DNA of 64,000 nucleotides from Omphiscola glabra (GCA_964017045.1 OZ024796.1:26165010-26229009); one strand, 5' to 3'. Positions 23,101 through 33,560 are shown, counted from the first letter of the stretch. The notes: generated by a model from the letters alone, not told the origin. Program-made: numbers and translations.

Positions 23101-23169
23101 TCAACCAAGTCATTTTTCTCTACGGTTCATTCATCTCTCCATTCTTGCACTCCTGCACACTTTAATAAT
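20166..23169. other. 3-kb AT-rich, low-repeat stretch
   Basis: Very AT-rich with few tandem repeats (only the 35-bp duplication at 22164). Short frames (for example 21819-22010) look like chance. Lies downstream of the CAAP1-like gene. Confidence 0.55.
22164..22222. repeat. 35-bp direct duplication
   Basis: AATAGTTTTAGAGGATTTCA occurs twice, 35 bp apart, in otherwise unique AT-rich DNA. Confidence 0.8.
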
Positions 23170-23320
23170 TCCAATGGCAAGGAGGCAGTCAAAAGTCTGA
23201 GGCAAGGAGTGAGTCAAACAGCCTTAGGCAAGGAGGCAGTCAAAAGTCTGAGGCTAGGAGTGAGTCAACGAGCCTTAGGCAAGGAGGCAGTCAAAAGTCA
23301 GAGGCAAGGAGTGAGTCAAA
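23170..23320. repeat. About 53-bp repeat, under three copies
   Basis: Unit CAAGGAGGCAGTCAAAAGTC, TGAGGCAAGGAGTGAGTCAA and CAGCCTTAGG. Confidence 0.85.
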
Positions 23321-23398
23321 CAGTCAATGAAAATCTAAGAACTTTGTGATGAATTAATTAAAGGGAAATGATCTTTAGATCATAGATATTATTGACCA

Positions 23399-23785
23399 AT
23401 GAAACAACAAATTAAGCAATTTGCAAAAGATATTAGAGAGAAATTGCTCCTTCAAAATATTCAGCTTTATTTACATAAATGTGAGAGAACGGGAGCTAAC
23501 CCAAAACTTTGGTCCAACAGTCAATTGTATTACAAAAGGGGCATAACTGACTTAATTACACTCTCAAAAGCAAAAGTTTTTTTTTTAATTAAAAAACAAT
23601 TAAATTATTTTTTTTTAAATATTTCAAAGACTAACAAGTCAAAAAATTATTTTCAAAATAAACAAAAAATATTTAACGTTAAAATAAAATGTTATGTACA
23701 GATCTTTAGCAAACACATCTTTCTTTTAAAAATCAAAATATTTCAAAGAATTGGAAGTATGGTTGGCCCAGACCCAAACAAATGA
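23399..23785 (+). CDS. Unrecognised Lys-rich open frame in AT-rich DNA
   Basis: 128 codons from ATG, starting MKQQIKQFAKDIREKLLLQN. The first half (through NPKLWSNSQLYYKRGITDLI) has mixed composition; the second half is Lys/Phe/Ile/Asn-rich as expected from AT-rich DNA. No signal peptide and no family was recognised. Chance or transposon relic are the likeliest readings. Confidence 0.15.
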   Translation: MKQQIKQFAKDIREKLLLQNIQLYLHKCERTGANPKLWSNSQLYYKRGITDLITLSKAKVFFLIKKQLNYFFLNISKTNKSKNYFQNKQKIFNVKIKCYVQIFSKHIFLLKIKIFQRIGSMVGPDPNK

Positions 23786-24559
23786 ACACTTATTTAGAGA
23801 TGGATAACTTCTTTCTGGAAACAAATTGATTTCATCTTGAAATATCTTCTTGTTTTAAATGTTTACCTACGTCTGATTCAGTGAGATGTAACTCAATAAA
23901 TTATATTTGTGATCGACAATAGCACACAAACATTACAAGCGGGACATGTGTGTGATTGTGAGTGGGGGTGTGGTAAGTGAATTAAGGAGAATGAAGTCCT
24001 GATGGAGACAGAATGACAAATAAATTGTATGGCCCAGCACAGTTAATTTTGTGTCCATCATTCCCCCATGCCATCATGTATCAAATTAAAAACAAGTGTT
24101 ACACCATCTGACTCTGTGTTGTCATCACTTTTACTTTTAAAAACCTGCATGTACTATTTACTTACTTGGATTTCTAATTTAAAAATATTTGAAAGCAATT
24201 TGCCTTCGATTTGCCTTCAATTTTGAAGAGCTAAAATTGATTGTATACACAGGTTAAAGATTGTGGATCATGATAATCAAGTGTAATTTTAAGTGTAGCA
24301 CAGGAGCTTGGTCCTTACCCATAGGTGGCGCACTGCCACATAAGATATGTTACAAATTTCTAAATAAAATTGTAAAAATAAATTTAAAACCACAAAAAAA
24401 GAGGGAAGTTTCAGTTATGCTCAATGTAATGTATTTTTAACCCAAAAAATGCAAATTTTGTTCATGTTTTAAAAATCAGCTATATATTAAAAATTATTTG
24501 ATTTAAGAATAAGCTAACAAATTTTATGTTTATAATTTAAGAATCAGCCATAAAATCTA
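23786..24559. other. AT-rich stretch downstream of the CAAP1-like gene
   Basis: No gene; several plus-strand AATAAA strings, expected by chance in such DNA. Confidence 0.5.
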
Positions 24560-24844
24560 TTTAATTTCAATGCCATGTCCTCATGTCTTTTTTGAAACTG
24601 TTGATCACAGTCTTCAATCACAATTATTGTTGGCCAAAATTATCATGTACATGCGCAATTATCATGAGTCACACAACTATGAGTCAAGCACTTATCAAGA
24701 GCCACTATGGTCATGAGTAACACAATTATCATGAGTATTATCATGAGTCACACACACCTATCCTGTTCCCATCATCATGAGTCACACCATCATAGAGTTA
24801 CACACATATCCTGAGTCATACAATCATCATGAGTCATACAATCA
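24560..24844 (-). other. Presumed 3' UTR of the CAAP1-like gene
   Basis: Downstream of the minus-strand stop the DNA is first repeat-rich (24660-24844) and then AT-rich. I see no canonical AATAAA on the minus strand close to the stop. The nearest variant is ATTAAA (plus-strand positions 24560-24565), about 280 nt downstream. The extent is a guess. Confidence 0.25.
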
Positions 24845-24866
24845 TCATGAGTCACCATCATCATGA
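24660..24866. repeat. Degenerate ATCATGAGTCACAC array with seven TGAGTCA
   Basis: About a dozen degenerate copies of a 15-20 bp unit built on ATCATGAGTCAC. The palindromic heptamer TGAGTCA, the AP-1 (Fos/Jun) consensus, occurs exactly seven times, near 24665, 24680, 24744, 24778, 24812, 24830 and 24848. The array spans the stop codon and last codons of the CAAP1-like gene. Confidence 0.8.
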
Positions 24867-25102
24867 GAGCTGAGCATTGCTTTGATGGCCCTGGCCCTCA
24901 TCTCCAGCTCCAGCAACTCCATCTGGTCCATCATGATGGAAGGGAGGACACCCTCTGCCCCAGTTGTCATGGATGTCATCAGATCATTCTCAATATCCTC
25001 CATGTCCTCCTCCTCCTCATCGTCTTCCTCCTCCCCCTCCACGCCTTCCTCTCCCTCACTCTGTGGCTCCTCTTTGATCATGGTCTCCTTGCGGTCTTCA
25101 TC
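24845..25102 (-). CDS. CAAP1: CAAP1-like terminal coding exon
   Basis: The last coding exon opens in phase 0 after TTTCTCCTCCAG and has 85 codons plus TGA. In order it encodes DEDRKETMIKEEPQSEGEEG (with IKEE as a second SUMO-type site), an acidic run EGEEEDDEEEEDMEDIEND, a short linker, then the family signature MDQMELLELEMRARAIKAML and a tail SSHDDGDS. The acidic run and the helix-forming C-terminal motif fit the CAAP1 family. The last codons and the stop are made of the repeat unit that fills 24660-24866. Confidence 0.75.
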   Translation of the reverse strand, partial: DEDRKETMIKEEPQSEGEEGVEGEEEDDEEEEDMEDIENDLMTSMTTGAEGVLPSIMMDQMELLELEMRARAIKAMLSSHDDGDS

Positions 25103-28100
25103 CTGGAGGAGAAATTGAGCAAATTAAATGTAATCATTAACTTCCACCAGGTCTCCCAAAGCGTCATTGAGAAAAAAAATTCCAAGGGACAAAGTTACAA
25201 GAAGTCAACACTTTAAAATTGGCAATCAGGTAGAACATACAAAACCAATAAGACCGAATACAATATGTCTTTTCACATATTTAAAGGTCAAATATTTTTG
25301 GACATTTATAGGGGTTAGTGGGTATAAAAAAATTTGATGTAAAATGACAGCAACATAAATTGTCAGTGGAAGACGACAATAAAATAACGAGATGACAAAG
25401 AAATGCAAGAAGCAATCTGATTAGCTGGTACAAAGACCAGCCAGCCAATCTCAAGGCTTTTATTATTGGGCCTATGGAGTGCCCCTTTTGTCCTTTTCGG
25501 CATTCTACTCTGGGCTATATCGGCCCAGTCGTCTCAAGGGGGTTGATATCTGACAATGATATCTTTTCTGTTTAGTTTCTTGAACATTTTAAATGAAGGA
25601 ATGAAAGAGAGAGTGATACAAACCTGATCCTCCTTCCTCACCAACTCTCCATCCTCTGATCCCGATGTGTAAGTTTCTGGAACTTCCTCCTCCTCAGAGT
25701 CAGGTGGTTCTTGTTTCACCACAATGACAGCAACATTTTTCTGGAATTCGTATAAGGATTGAAATGTCAACTCCCACAAACCAAACAAAAAAATTAATTA
25801 AAAAAACAGGGGAATTAACCGATACAAAGAGTATAGTTTAAAAAATATTAACAAGATTATATCCCTTTGTTCGGAAAACTCTTGACTATCTGCATGATTT
25901 TTTAAAGGAGAAATGGTAAATCGTGAAATTATTTTAAAAAAATAAATACTTATAAAAGTATAAACAGGGTTTAATTAGTGAGTTAAGCTAAATGTAATGA
26001 TTTCATAGAGTAAATAATGAAGTAGACTTTTTTTCGTTCAGCCATCACATGATCAAATAACTGGATACGCTCTCAATAGTCCATTAGTTAATTATGATGT
26101 AAGGAAACAAGTTAAGTTTTAAGTTAACATGATTAAAAGAGTAACTAAAGAGCAACCGGGTAATTTATCAAACAAACTGACTATCCGCTATTTAAGCCTG
26201 TAAATAAACCGTCTGCTATTTACCTCTGTGTCTCCATCTGGCAGAACACTGCAAATAGAAAAACACACAAAAATAGTTTAAACGTTAGATATTGAGAAAT
26301 TAACAGAAATTGAACATGGAAACCAGATAGATGGGAGTTTAGTTGGGCAGGTGATGGTGGTTGATGTGATAGTGGTGGTTGGTGTGGTGGTGGATGATGT
26401 GATGGTGGTGGTGGACAATGAGGTAGTGATGGATGATGTGGTTATGGTGGGTGATGTTGAGGTGGTTGATTTGGTGGTGGGGGTGATGCTGGTGCTTGTG
26501 GCACATGATATTGTGGTGGATGAATTTGTGGTTGTGGTGGTGTTTATGATGGTGGTAGTTGTGGATCATGTGGTGGTGGTCGTCACCATGGTTGGGGTGG
26601 ATTATGTGGCGTTAGTTGTGGTGGTGGTTAGGCTGTGGGGGCCCAAGAACAATACAATAAGGATTGCCCATCATGTAACCGTGATACCATTATAGAGTAA
26701 CATACACAAAGTGTATCTAGAGCATCTTCCATTTTGTTGGAATTTTGTGGGAGGGACGAGGCGGGACAAATCCTACACTTCAATGACGTCGAACATGTAA
26801 GATATTCTATATAGTCCTAAGTTTTTCACAAGAAAAGACACGGAGTCTAGGGCACGTTCAAAATAAACTGCAGAAAATTCATGCAGGAAAATAAGAGCTT
26901 ACATGCAACGACATGATTTATAGATCTCTAGCGAAAGAGTCTTGAATTACCACCTCACAGTCGAGATACCTTATGGACTTTACAGTCAATCTATCTAAGG
27001 TGCTTTACTGTCAAACGTCCCAATGTAATCCCCAATAACCAGGTCGGTCTCTTTGATCTCTGACTTTAGCTCTCACATTTGCTAACACAAACGTGTGACA
27101 AAGTTAACAATCATAAAATTCACTGGCTCCTTCCCATTCCCCTCCCTTACAAGACCCCCCCCCCCATCCACTTTTTTTTTTTAACCCAACCTCCCATTCA
27201 AGAACCTTAGAGACCATGCACCTACTTGCCTCCCTAATGTAGCCGCCCCTGTTCCTCTCACGGACAGAAAAGAGGGGGTCGGTTAGGGGATCATTTCCAT
27301 TTGTGTGATGCCCGGGGGTCCTCCGCTCTAATTACCTGGGGTCCAATACAAGAGACGGATGAATTTGTCATTATCGTCCCTGTCAACAAAGCTACACAAG
27401 CGGGGGGCCGGGGCCCTCCGGCGGACCAGGACAAATAAATGAAAACTAAATGCAAAATCCATAATATTCGGCACATAGGGGGAAGGGGGAAAAGGGGGAT
27501 TTTCATGTAAACTTTCCACATTTTTATATCCGCTCCATGTCAATATAACGAGGCATCTCTCCCCACCCCCCTGCCCTTTTCACTACACCAGGGATGCTTC
27601 GTTAAGATCAAAGTAGCCCAACCAACAAGGGTGACGTTATCACCGGACACCGATACTCTGGAGATGGTTCAAATGGATTTTTGGAATGGACATAAAACTT
27701 ATTGAATAAGCAGTGTGTAAGCAATATAGAGACATCTCTGGAAATTTTGCCATCAGGGATTCTCAAAGTTTTTAAAAAGCGATAATTTTTTCTTGCATGA
27801 CCATGGTTTATCAAGGACTTGGTTTGTTTGTCTTTTTTAAATTTTCTCATGTGCTTACCACGAAGAATGAAAAATTAAAAATTTCACTAAAGGCATTTTA
27901 AGAGACATAATAACATCTGCCGTACAGTAGGTATTACTTGTAAAACCTTGGCCAGATCCATGCCTATAATATAAAGCTTCTAATACCGAATGCACAGGAC
28001 CGTGCTAATGGTCACACAAAATGTTCCCGTGTCAAGAAAGGAGAATTGAGTGCTTTGTATGGTTGGCCCTATATGCTTCCTCTCAGTCATTAAATGCAAG

Positions 28101-28656
28101 TATCACTCCGCTTTAATGATTCAACATGCGCAAGAAAAAAACAACACCTAAATATGTCATGACGACTTGGACACCAGTTAAGTCCCTTAGATGAGCCACT
28201 GTCCAAAGAACACAGTGTGACAGTACCTAAGACCACAGTGCCATTGTGACAGTGCCAGTGTGACAGTGCCTAAGACCACATTGTGGCTGTGCCTAAGACC
28301 AATGTTACAGTGCCTAAGGCCACAGTGTTACATTGCTTAAGACCACAGTGTGACAGTGCTTAGGACCGCAGCGTGACAGTGCTTAAGACCACAGTGTGAC
28401 AGTGCTTAGGACCGCAGCGTGACAGCCTAAGACCACAGTGTGACGTGCCTTAGACCACAGTTACGGTGCCTAAGACCACAGTGTGACAGTGCCTAAGCCC
28501 TGTACAGAAAGGTCTCTCCCAATTACTTTTTTCGGTTCAAAGAGGGTTTGGACATCGCAAAAACAAACCTGGTGTTGTCCTGGCGTATGGACGTGGAGTC
28601 GGCCGGATGCCCTTCTGTCTCCGTAATATCTTGACTAGGCTGCTGGGACGGACCAT
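24845..28656 (-). CDS. CAAP1: CAAP1-like gene, 3' part (four exons)
   Basis: Partial gene on the minus strand, joined from exons 28656-28569, 26248-26224, 25740-25624 and 25102-24845, every junction AG/GT. Phases agree throughout: the AG left at the end of the first exon joins the T of the 25-nt exon, and the next two junctions fall between codons. The result is 161 residues plus one split first codon. The protein ends in ELLELEMRARAIKAML followed by a short tail. Human CAAP1, as I recall it, ends in a nearly identical motif, and that family is described as restraining caspase activity and apoptosis. Upstream comes a long acidic Glu/Asp tract and a Ser/Thr/Gln-rich stretch. Human CAAP1 is about 360 residues, so roughly half is missing here, including the conserved central domain; those exons must lie at higher coordinates or outside the window. 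The family call rests mainly on the C-terminal motif. Confidence 0.72.
25103..25623 (-). other. Intron between the last two CAAP1-like exons
   Basis: 521-bp intron with GT at 25622-25623 and AG at 25103-25104 (plus-strand positions). AT-rich. I see no repeats or internal genes. Confidence 0.55.
25624..25740 (-). CDS. CAAP1: CAAP1-like exon with SUMO-type motif
   Basis: This 117-nt, 39-codon exon is in phase 0 at both ends. The acceptor reads TTCCAG and the donor GTTTGTATC. It encodes KNVAVIVVKQEPPDSEEEEV and then an acidic, Ser/Thr-rich segment ending GELVRKEDQ. VKQE matches the sumoylation consensus (hydrophobic-Lys-X-Glu), followed by PPDSEEEE, the acidic context typical of negatively charged SUMO sites. 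No chain terminator occurs in the joined frame. Confidence 0.62.
26224..26248 (-). CDS. CAAP1: CAAP1-like 25-nt microexon
   Basis: A 25-nt exon lies between CTATTTGCAG and GTAAAT on the minus strand. Its first base completes the AG carried over from the previous exon as AGT (Ser), and the remaining eight codons read VLPDGDTE. It ends on a codon boundary, matching the phase-0 start of the next exon. It is supported only by splice sites and frame compatibility, but both fit exactly. Confidence 0.55.
26341..26640. repeat. Low-complexity TGG/GATG tract in an intron
   Basis: Degenerate GGTGGTTGATGTGAT-like sequence, strongly G+T on the plus strand. It creates spurious His-rich and Val-rich open frames. 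Lies inside the largest CAAP1-like intron. Confidence 0.8.
28190..28500. repeat. About 23-bp minisatellite, CCACAGTGTGACAGTGC
   Basis: About 13 imperfect copies of a unit reading CTAAGACCACAGTGTGACAG with small insertions and deletions. Sits just downstream of the first visible CAAP1-like exon, inside its intron. Confidence 0.85.
28569..28656 (-). CDS. CAAP1: CAAP1-like exon, Ser/Thr/Gln-rich
   Basis: This 88-nt internal exon is preceded on the minus strand by a strong pyrimidine tract ending in CAG and followed by GTTTGTTT. It takes one base from the previous, unseen exon and leaves two (AG) for the next. It encodes GPSQQPSQDITETEGHPADS and then TSIRQDNT, a hydrophilic, probably disordered linker. 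It is the furthest 5' exon I can support. Confidence 0.6.
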
Positions 28657-29127
28657 CTGAAAGAAGAAAGAAAGGATAGTGGCTACAAGTATGCCATCGA
28701 TTCAAGCTGCTTGTAATGAAACAAAGATTACATGTTTGGAATAGTATATGTTTTAATACATAAATAGCACTATACTAACTTATCCCAGTGAAAAAAGATG
28801 GTGGGGTGGGATGACAATGTTACTTAAGAAATCTCAAAGTATAACTACGCATTGGCCGCGTGAGGATCATTTCATGGTCAAAGAAAATAGGACAAGATAA
28901 CATAAAATAAGATAGATAAAACAACATTCTTTATCATCCATACTAATTTTCGGCACATAAATAAATACATGTTTTAAGCAAGACAACATTTTAAAATTAT
29001 AACAATTTAAACACAAGACATCTAAAGACTTTCGCTAGCGTAGAAATCAGCCATCAGTGAACTCCGTTAGTGATAATAATGATTTAATTAGTGATCGTTT
29101 ATGTGTGGTAATCAATAATCTTTTAAC
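28657..29127. other. Upstream of first visible CAAP1-like exon
   Basis: AT-rich, presumably intronic if further 5' exons exist; no further exon recognised. Confidence 0.4.
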
Positions 29128-30172
29128 GTCATGATGCTACACTAATCACTTAACGTCATGATGCTACGACAATCACTTAACGTCGTGATGCTACAACGAT
29201 CACTTAACGACGTGATGCTACAACGATCACTTAACGTCGTGATGCTACAACGATCACTTAACGACGTGATGCTACAACGATCACTTAACGTCGTGATGCT
29301 ACAACGATCACTTAACGTCATGATGCTACAACAATCACTTAACGTTATGATTCTACAACAATCATTTAACGTCATGATGCTACAACAATCACTTAACGTT
29401 ATGATTCTACAACAATCATTTAACGTCATGATGTTACAACAATCACTTAACGTCATGATGCTACCACAATCATTTAACGTCATGATGCTACAACAATCAC
29501 TTAACGTTATGATTCTACAACAATCATTTAACGTCATGATGCTACAACAATCACTTAATGTCATGATGCTACAACAATCCCTTAACGTTATGATTCTACA
29601 ACCATTATTTAACGTCATGATGCTACAACAATCACTTAACGTCATGATGCTACAACAATCACTTAACGTTATGATTCTACAACAATCATTTAACGTCATG
29701 ATGCTACAACAATCACTTAACGTCATGATGCTACAACAATCACTTAACGCTATGATTCTACAACAATCATTTAACGTCATGATGCTACAACAATCACTTA
29801 ACGTTATGATTCTACAACAATCATTTAACGTCATGATGCTACAACAATCATTTAACGTCAGATGCTACAACAATCACTTAACGCCATGATGCTACAACAA
29901 TCATTTAACGTCATGATGCTACAACAATCATTTAACGTCATGATGCTACAACAATCACTTAACGCCATGATGCTACAACAATCATTTAACGTCATGATGC
30001 TACAACAATCATTTAACGTCATGATGCTACAACAATCACTTAACGTCATGATGCTACAACAATCACTTAACGTTATGATGCTACAACAATCACTTAACGT
30101 CATGATGCTACAACAATCATTTAACGTCATGTTGCTACAACAATCATTTAACGTCATGATGCTACAACACTC
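29128..30172. repeat. 27-bp minisatellite with dimeric higher-order units
   Basis: About 38 copies of AACGTCATGATGCTACAACA followed by ATCACTT. In the middle, type A (GTCATGATGC...CACTT) alternates with type B (GTTATGATTC...CATTT), giving 54-bp dimers. The first six units instead alternate GTCG/GACG with ACGATC. ACGTCA, a CRE half site, is present in most copies. Long Met/Leu/Gln/Ser frames on both strands are a by-product of the 27-bp period. Confidence 0.96.
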
Positions 30173-30224
30173 ATTGAAATCTTTTTAAGCTCAGTATCTA
30201 AAAAACAATAACTTTGCGGGTCTA

Positions 30225-30282
30225 AATAGAAAGCTTGGAGGGCGGCATGCGGCCCGCCATTTAGGGACACCTGCTCTATAGG
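30225..30282. mobile_element. hAT-like terminus beside the 27-bp array
   Basis: The reverse strand reads CAGGTGTCCCTAAATGGCGG followed by GCCGCATGCCG, like CAGGTGTCCC..GCGGCCCGCGG hAT ends. It lies just right of the 27-bp minisatellite at 29128-30172. Confidence 0.4.
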
Positions 30283-31722
30283 ATGGTACAAGTAAAAACC
30301 TACATTTTTGTATTAACACATCCAATCAACTTCGCGTGGATAGTAAAAAGGTTGGTCTTCGGAACAACTGCCCTCACCCCCAACAAAAAAAACAACACAA
30401 AACCAAGACAAAGTTAAAACGGCACATTAAAAAACAGACAAGTACACATTAAAACATCAGCAAGATCAAAGAACGAGAAGTATACTTAAATTTAAATATA
30501 TAACCTAGATCGAACACAGACACGGCATAGACTTTAACACACACAATTTCGTGATCGGCTCCCTAAATTTAATGATGAACCAAAAAAAATATCTTGAAAT
30601 AAAAAAAATGTTTTTCTTTTTAAGCAACCGAAAATAAAAAAGTAATGAAATGGCGCGCGCATAAAAGTTTTAACCCCCCACCCCCCTAACACACACACGT
30701 ACACACACACTTTTCATCTGAAATATTTCAGGCTTCTGCCCCGCTCACCAGGGTCCGCAAGGAAATCAATTTCAACAAAATCAAATTTTAAACATTCACA
30801 TGACAGGCAAAGATCGATCGGTCCCATTTTTTTAAAATATTATTATTTAAAAAAAAATTGAAGCTGGAAACCCAACATATAGAACTGAAAATAAATGTTG
30901 CGTGATAAAAAGAAATATTACAGCCAGGCCAGCGCGGGGATGAGATGAGATGGGGGTAAATGGGGGAGGGGGTAAGGGTGGGTGGGTTGGACCCGGACGG
31001 GGGTGTAATATTGCCTTACGAGATGGGCCTTGCATGTTGATTGTTTAGGCAAAATTTTTGAAATTATCGAATTTGAAGACGAGGCTTTGCTGGCAGGTCG
31101 GACAAATAGCCACACACGTTACATGTTGGGGAGGGGGTGGGGGGTCTTGCAGGACGGGGGTTTGTGTGAGTGTGTGTGAGGTGGGGGTGAGCGGGATGAG
31201 ATCTTGTGTTAAGCTTCTCTTTATGGTTTTATTTTGATACATTTCATAAAGTACAAATAGCAGTTAGCTCGTAACCATCTCCATTCTCAGCTTCAGGTTA
31301 CATAAGGCCAGTCAGCAAATGGCGCCCAACATTCAATGCGTGATGAGATGAATCTGTATACGGGGGTAACTTGTAAAAATCATAACATGCACCAACTTTC
31401 TCTGGCCTGAGGATCGAATGCTTCAGGACAGAGGCGTCGTATTCAGCATTGTGATTTTTTGAGCTCTTGGGGTTGATTCTAATCACCTGCGATCACAGTC
31501 CGTCTTGCCAGACCATTTAAAGCTATCACATTGTGACTTCACACTTGCATACCGGTAATTAAAACAGCTGGAAAGGATGGAGAATTTCACGCAAGTAAAG
31601 TTATGTGTATGCTGATGTTAAGATAAAAACATGGCATGATATTTTATACATTGACTTGTTATTTTCCACTAAAATTAATATATATATTTTTTTTTAATTT
31701 ATAAGTGAAACGCTAAAGAAGA
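30283..31722. other. Gene-free stretch with G-rich block
   Basis: A-rich until 30850, a G-rich TGGGGG block at 30935-31200, then unique sequence. No supported gene. Confidence 0.5.
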
Positions 31723-31925
31723 TAGGGGTTCTTAACCAGATGGCGCACATCATTTAGGGGTGCGGGATGCAGTGTGCAGTATGCAGTGCGGGAAGACCCA
31801 TATAATAAGGTTTAAATCTAATATAGCATTTTTTATCGTGGTGGTGCGGTAAGTATGTTTTGAGTACGAGATGGGGGTGCGGGAATAGCTTTGAAATCAA
31901 GATGGGAAAAGGTTAAGAACCCTTG
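31723..31925. mobile_element. hAT-type MITE with 8-bp target duplication
   Basis: 203-bp element with inverted ends TAGGGGTTCTTAACC and GGTTAAGAACCCTTG. It is flanked by AAAGAAGA (31715-31722) and CAAGAAGA (31926-31933), an 8-bp target duplication with one mismatch, the length expected for hAT transposons. The interior has no open frame and repeats GTGCGGGA and ATGCAGTG motifs. Confidence 0.8.
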
Positions 31926-31933
31926 CAAGAAGA

Positions 31934-32664
31934 GATCATAGTTTCTTTTGGATAAAGCCATAAATAAATAAGAATTTTATATGTTTTTTTAAACAGTTTT
32001 AAAATTTTTAAAAATAAATAACAGCAAGTCAATAAATGCACATCAGTTTTATATTGGTAGCCCACTTTCACATAACAACACATACTATTTACTAACAAAA
32101 ATATAAAATTTCCTTTAGAACGTAAGTACATATCATTTAACCTCCAGCACTACCCCTAGTCTCTCAACAAAGGCCGACCAAGCACATGGCGCAAATCTAA
32201 CGGTAAGACCAGGCAGGGATAACATGACGCCCGTTGATCTGATTCACTGAGTTCATTGATGTAATTCCTTGACCAGACAATCATGATGACCATTGACGGG
32301 GAGGATGCGCCGTCTTTGCGATGGGCCCCAGACCAACCAAGGGATTTTTGTCACTTCATAAGCACTGGGTTGTCGGTTTGTCGAATCGTTTGAACCCAAA
32401 AAATCATCTTCCATTCACAAACCGCCTGGTGACGTGCAGACATGAGCTAAGAAGAGGGGGTGGGGGGTAAATCCACTGGGTTAAGGGAGTGTGACTAACT
32501 CTAAAAGTTCATATAATGCGGGTCTTGCATGGGTAATCAATACGACCAAACCGTAACCTTATCAGATATGTTCTTGTAAAGTTAGAAAGTCGTCTCGGGC
32601 TGCTATCAGCACAGATTTGTCCAGAAAAACATTATTTTGTCAGTCCTCTTGCAAATGCTTAATA
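31934..32664. other. Unique intergenic sequence
   Basis: No repeats or coding signal recognised between the hAT MITE and the 42-bp repeat. Confidence 0.5.
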
Positions 32665-32840
32665 CACTTTTCACCAGATCAGTTTATTGCAGAATCTTTA
32701 TACAATTTTTCACCAGATCAGTTTACTGTAGAATCTCTATACACTTTTTCAAAAGATCATAGTTTATTTGAGAATATCTATACACTTTTTTTTACCAGGT
32801 CCGTTTATTGTAGAATCTCTATACACTTTTTCACCATGCT
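32665..32840. repeat. About 42-bp repeat, four copies
   Basis: Unit AATCTCTATACACTTTTTCA followed by CCAGATCAGTTTATTGTAG, with small insertions. Confidence 0.85.
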
Positions 32841-32861
32841 CAGCAAAGGGGTCGGTCACAG

Positions 32862-33000
32862 TCATAGTCGGAGTCGATACTTTCTCTCCTCCGACTCAAC
32901 GGTCACAGTCATACTCGGAGTCGATACTTTCTCCCCTCCGACTCAACGGTCACAGTCATACTCGGAGTCGATACTTTCTCCCCTCCGACTCAACGGCACA
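32862..33000. repeat. 47-bp repeat, three copies
   Basis: Unit CGGTCACAGTCATACTCGGA then GTCGATACTTTCTCCCCTCC and GACTCAA; the first copy is slightly diverged. Confidence 0.93.
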
Positions 33001-33354
33001 TAAAGACAAAACTTATAAAAATGTGTGACCAGGACGGATTGGATCTACGTTACAGATAAAGATGTATGACTTTCGTGAGGCGTAAGGAGACGTCGGTAAG
33101 ACACAAATATAAGGGACAGGGAGACAACGTGACAAGAGAAGTGAAAACTGTTTCAAAGATGTGAAAACAATACACGAGGACCCGGGGGTTAGAGATTACG
33201 TGACGGAGATCGTGAGAAAGAGGGCGGTTTAGAGAGATTGGGGGGGGGGGGGGAAGGAGATAGGATTAGACGAGGAGTGGGGTGTGTTAATGGGGGGGGG
33301 GGGCCTTGAATTAAAAGCAATATGTTGATAAAACCCAGACAGTCTACACTTCTC
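33001..33354. other. G-run rich stretch
   Basis: G14 at 33240-33253 and a G-run at 33292-33303 in otherwise unique sequence. Confidence 0.55.
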
Positions 33355-33560
33355 TCTAAACCTTAAACAATGGGAAATTATGCGAGCTTGTCATCCGCTC
33401 CTTTAGTCCTCAGCGGCTGGGCCCAGATTTACTACCGGCTTCTGCATAAACTCACATTAAAACACACGTGGCCGAACAATGAAATTGTAGCAATTCAAAG
33501 GCAATATCTAAGTCCCGGGCGCACATAGAAAAGCCATTAGCTTGTCACCTAGCCCTATAA
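33355..33560. promoter_or_regulatory. Candidate non-coding regulatory block
   Basis: About 200 bp of high-complexity, GC-balanced sequence without open frames, set between low-complexity tracts. It contains an E-box CACGTG (about 33466-33471) and AACAATGAAATTGT (33475-33488), an inverted pair ACAAT/ATTGT with 3-bp spacing like a dimeric Sox site. Inference from composition and motifs only. Confidence 0.25.

Larger units (their letters stand above)
26249..28568 (-). other. Largest visible CAAP1-like intron
   Basis: 2.3-kb intron containing a TGG/TGA-rich low-complexity tract (26341-26640) and a 23-bp minisatellite (28190-28500). Around 27240-27560 there is a non-repetitive, GC-richer stretch in which I find no coding signal; it could be intronic regulatory DNA. 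Confidence 0.5.

Noticed and set aside
29142..30188. Long Met/Leu/Gln/Ser frames on both strands (up to 243 codons)
   Set aside because: The 27-bp period keeps both strands open; variants change residues freely, so there is no sign of selection on a protein.
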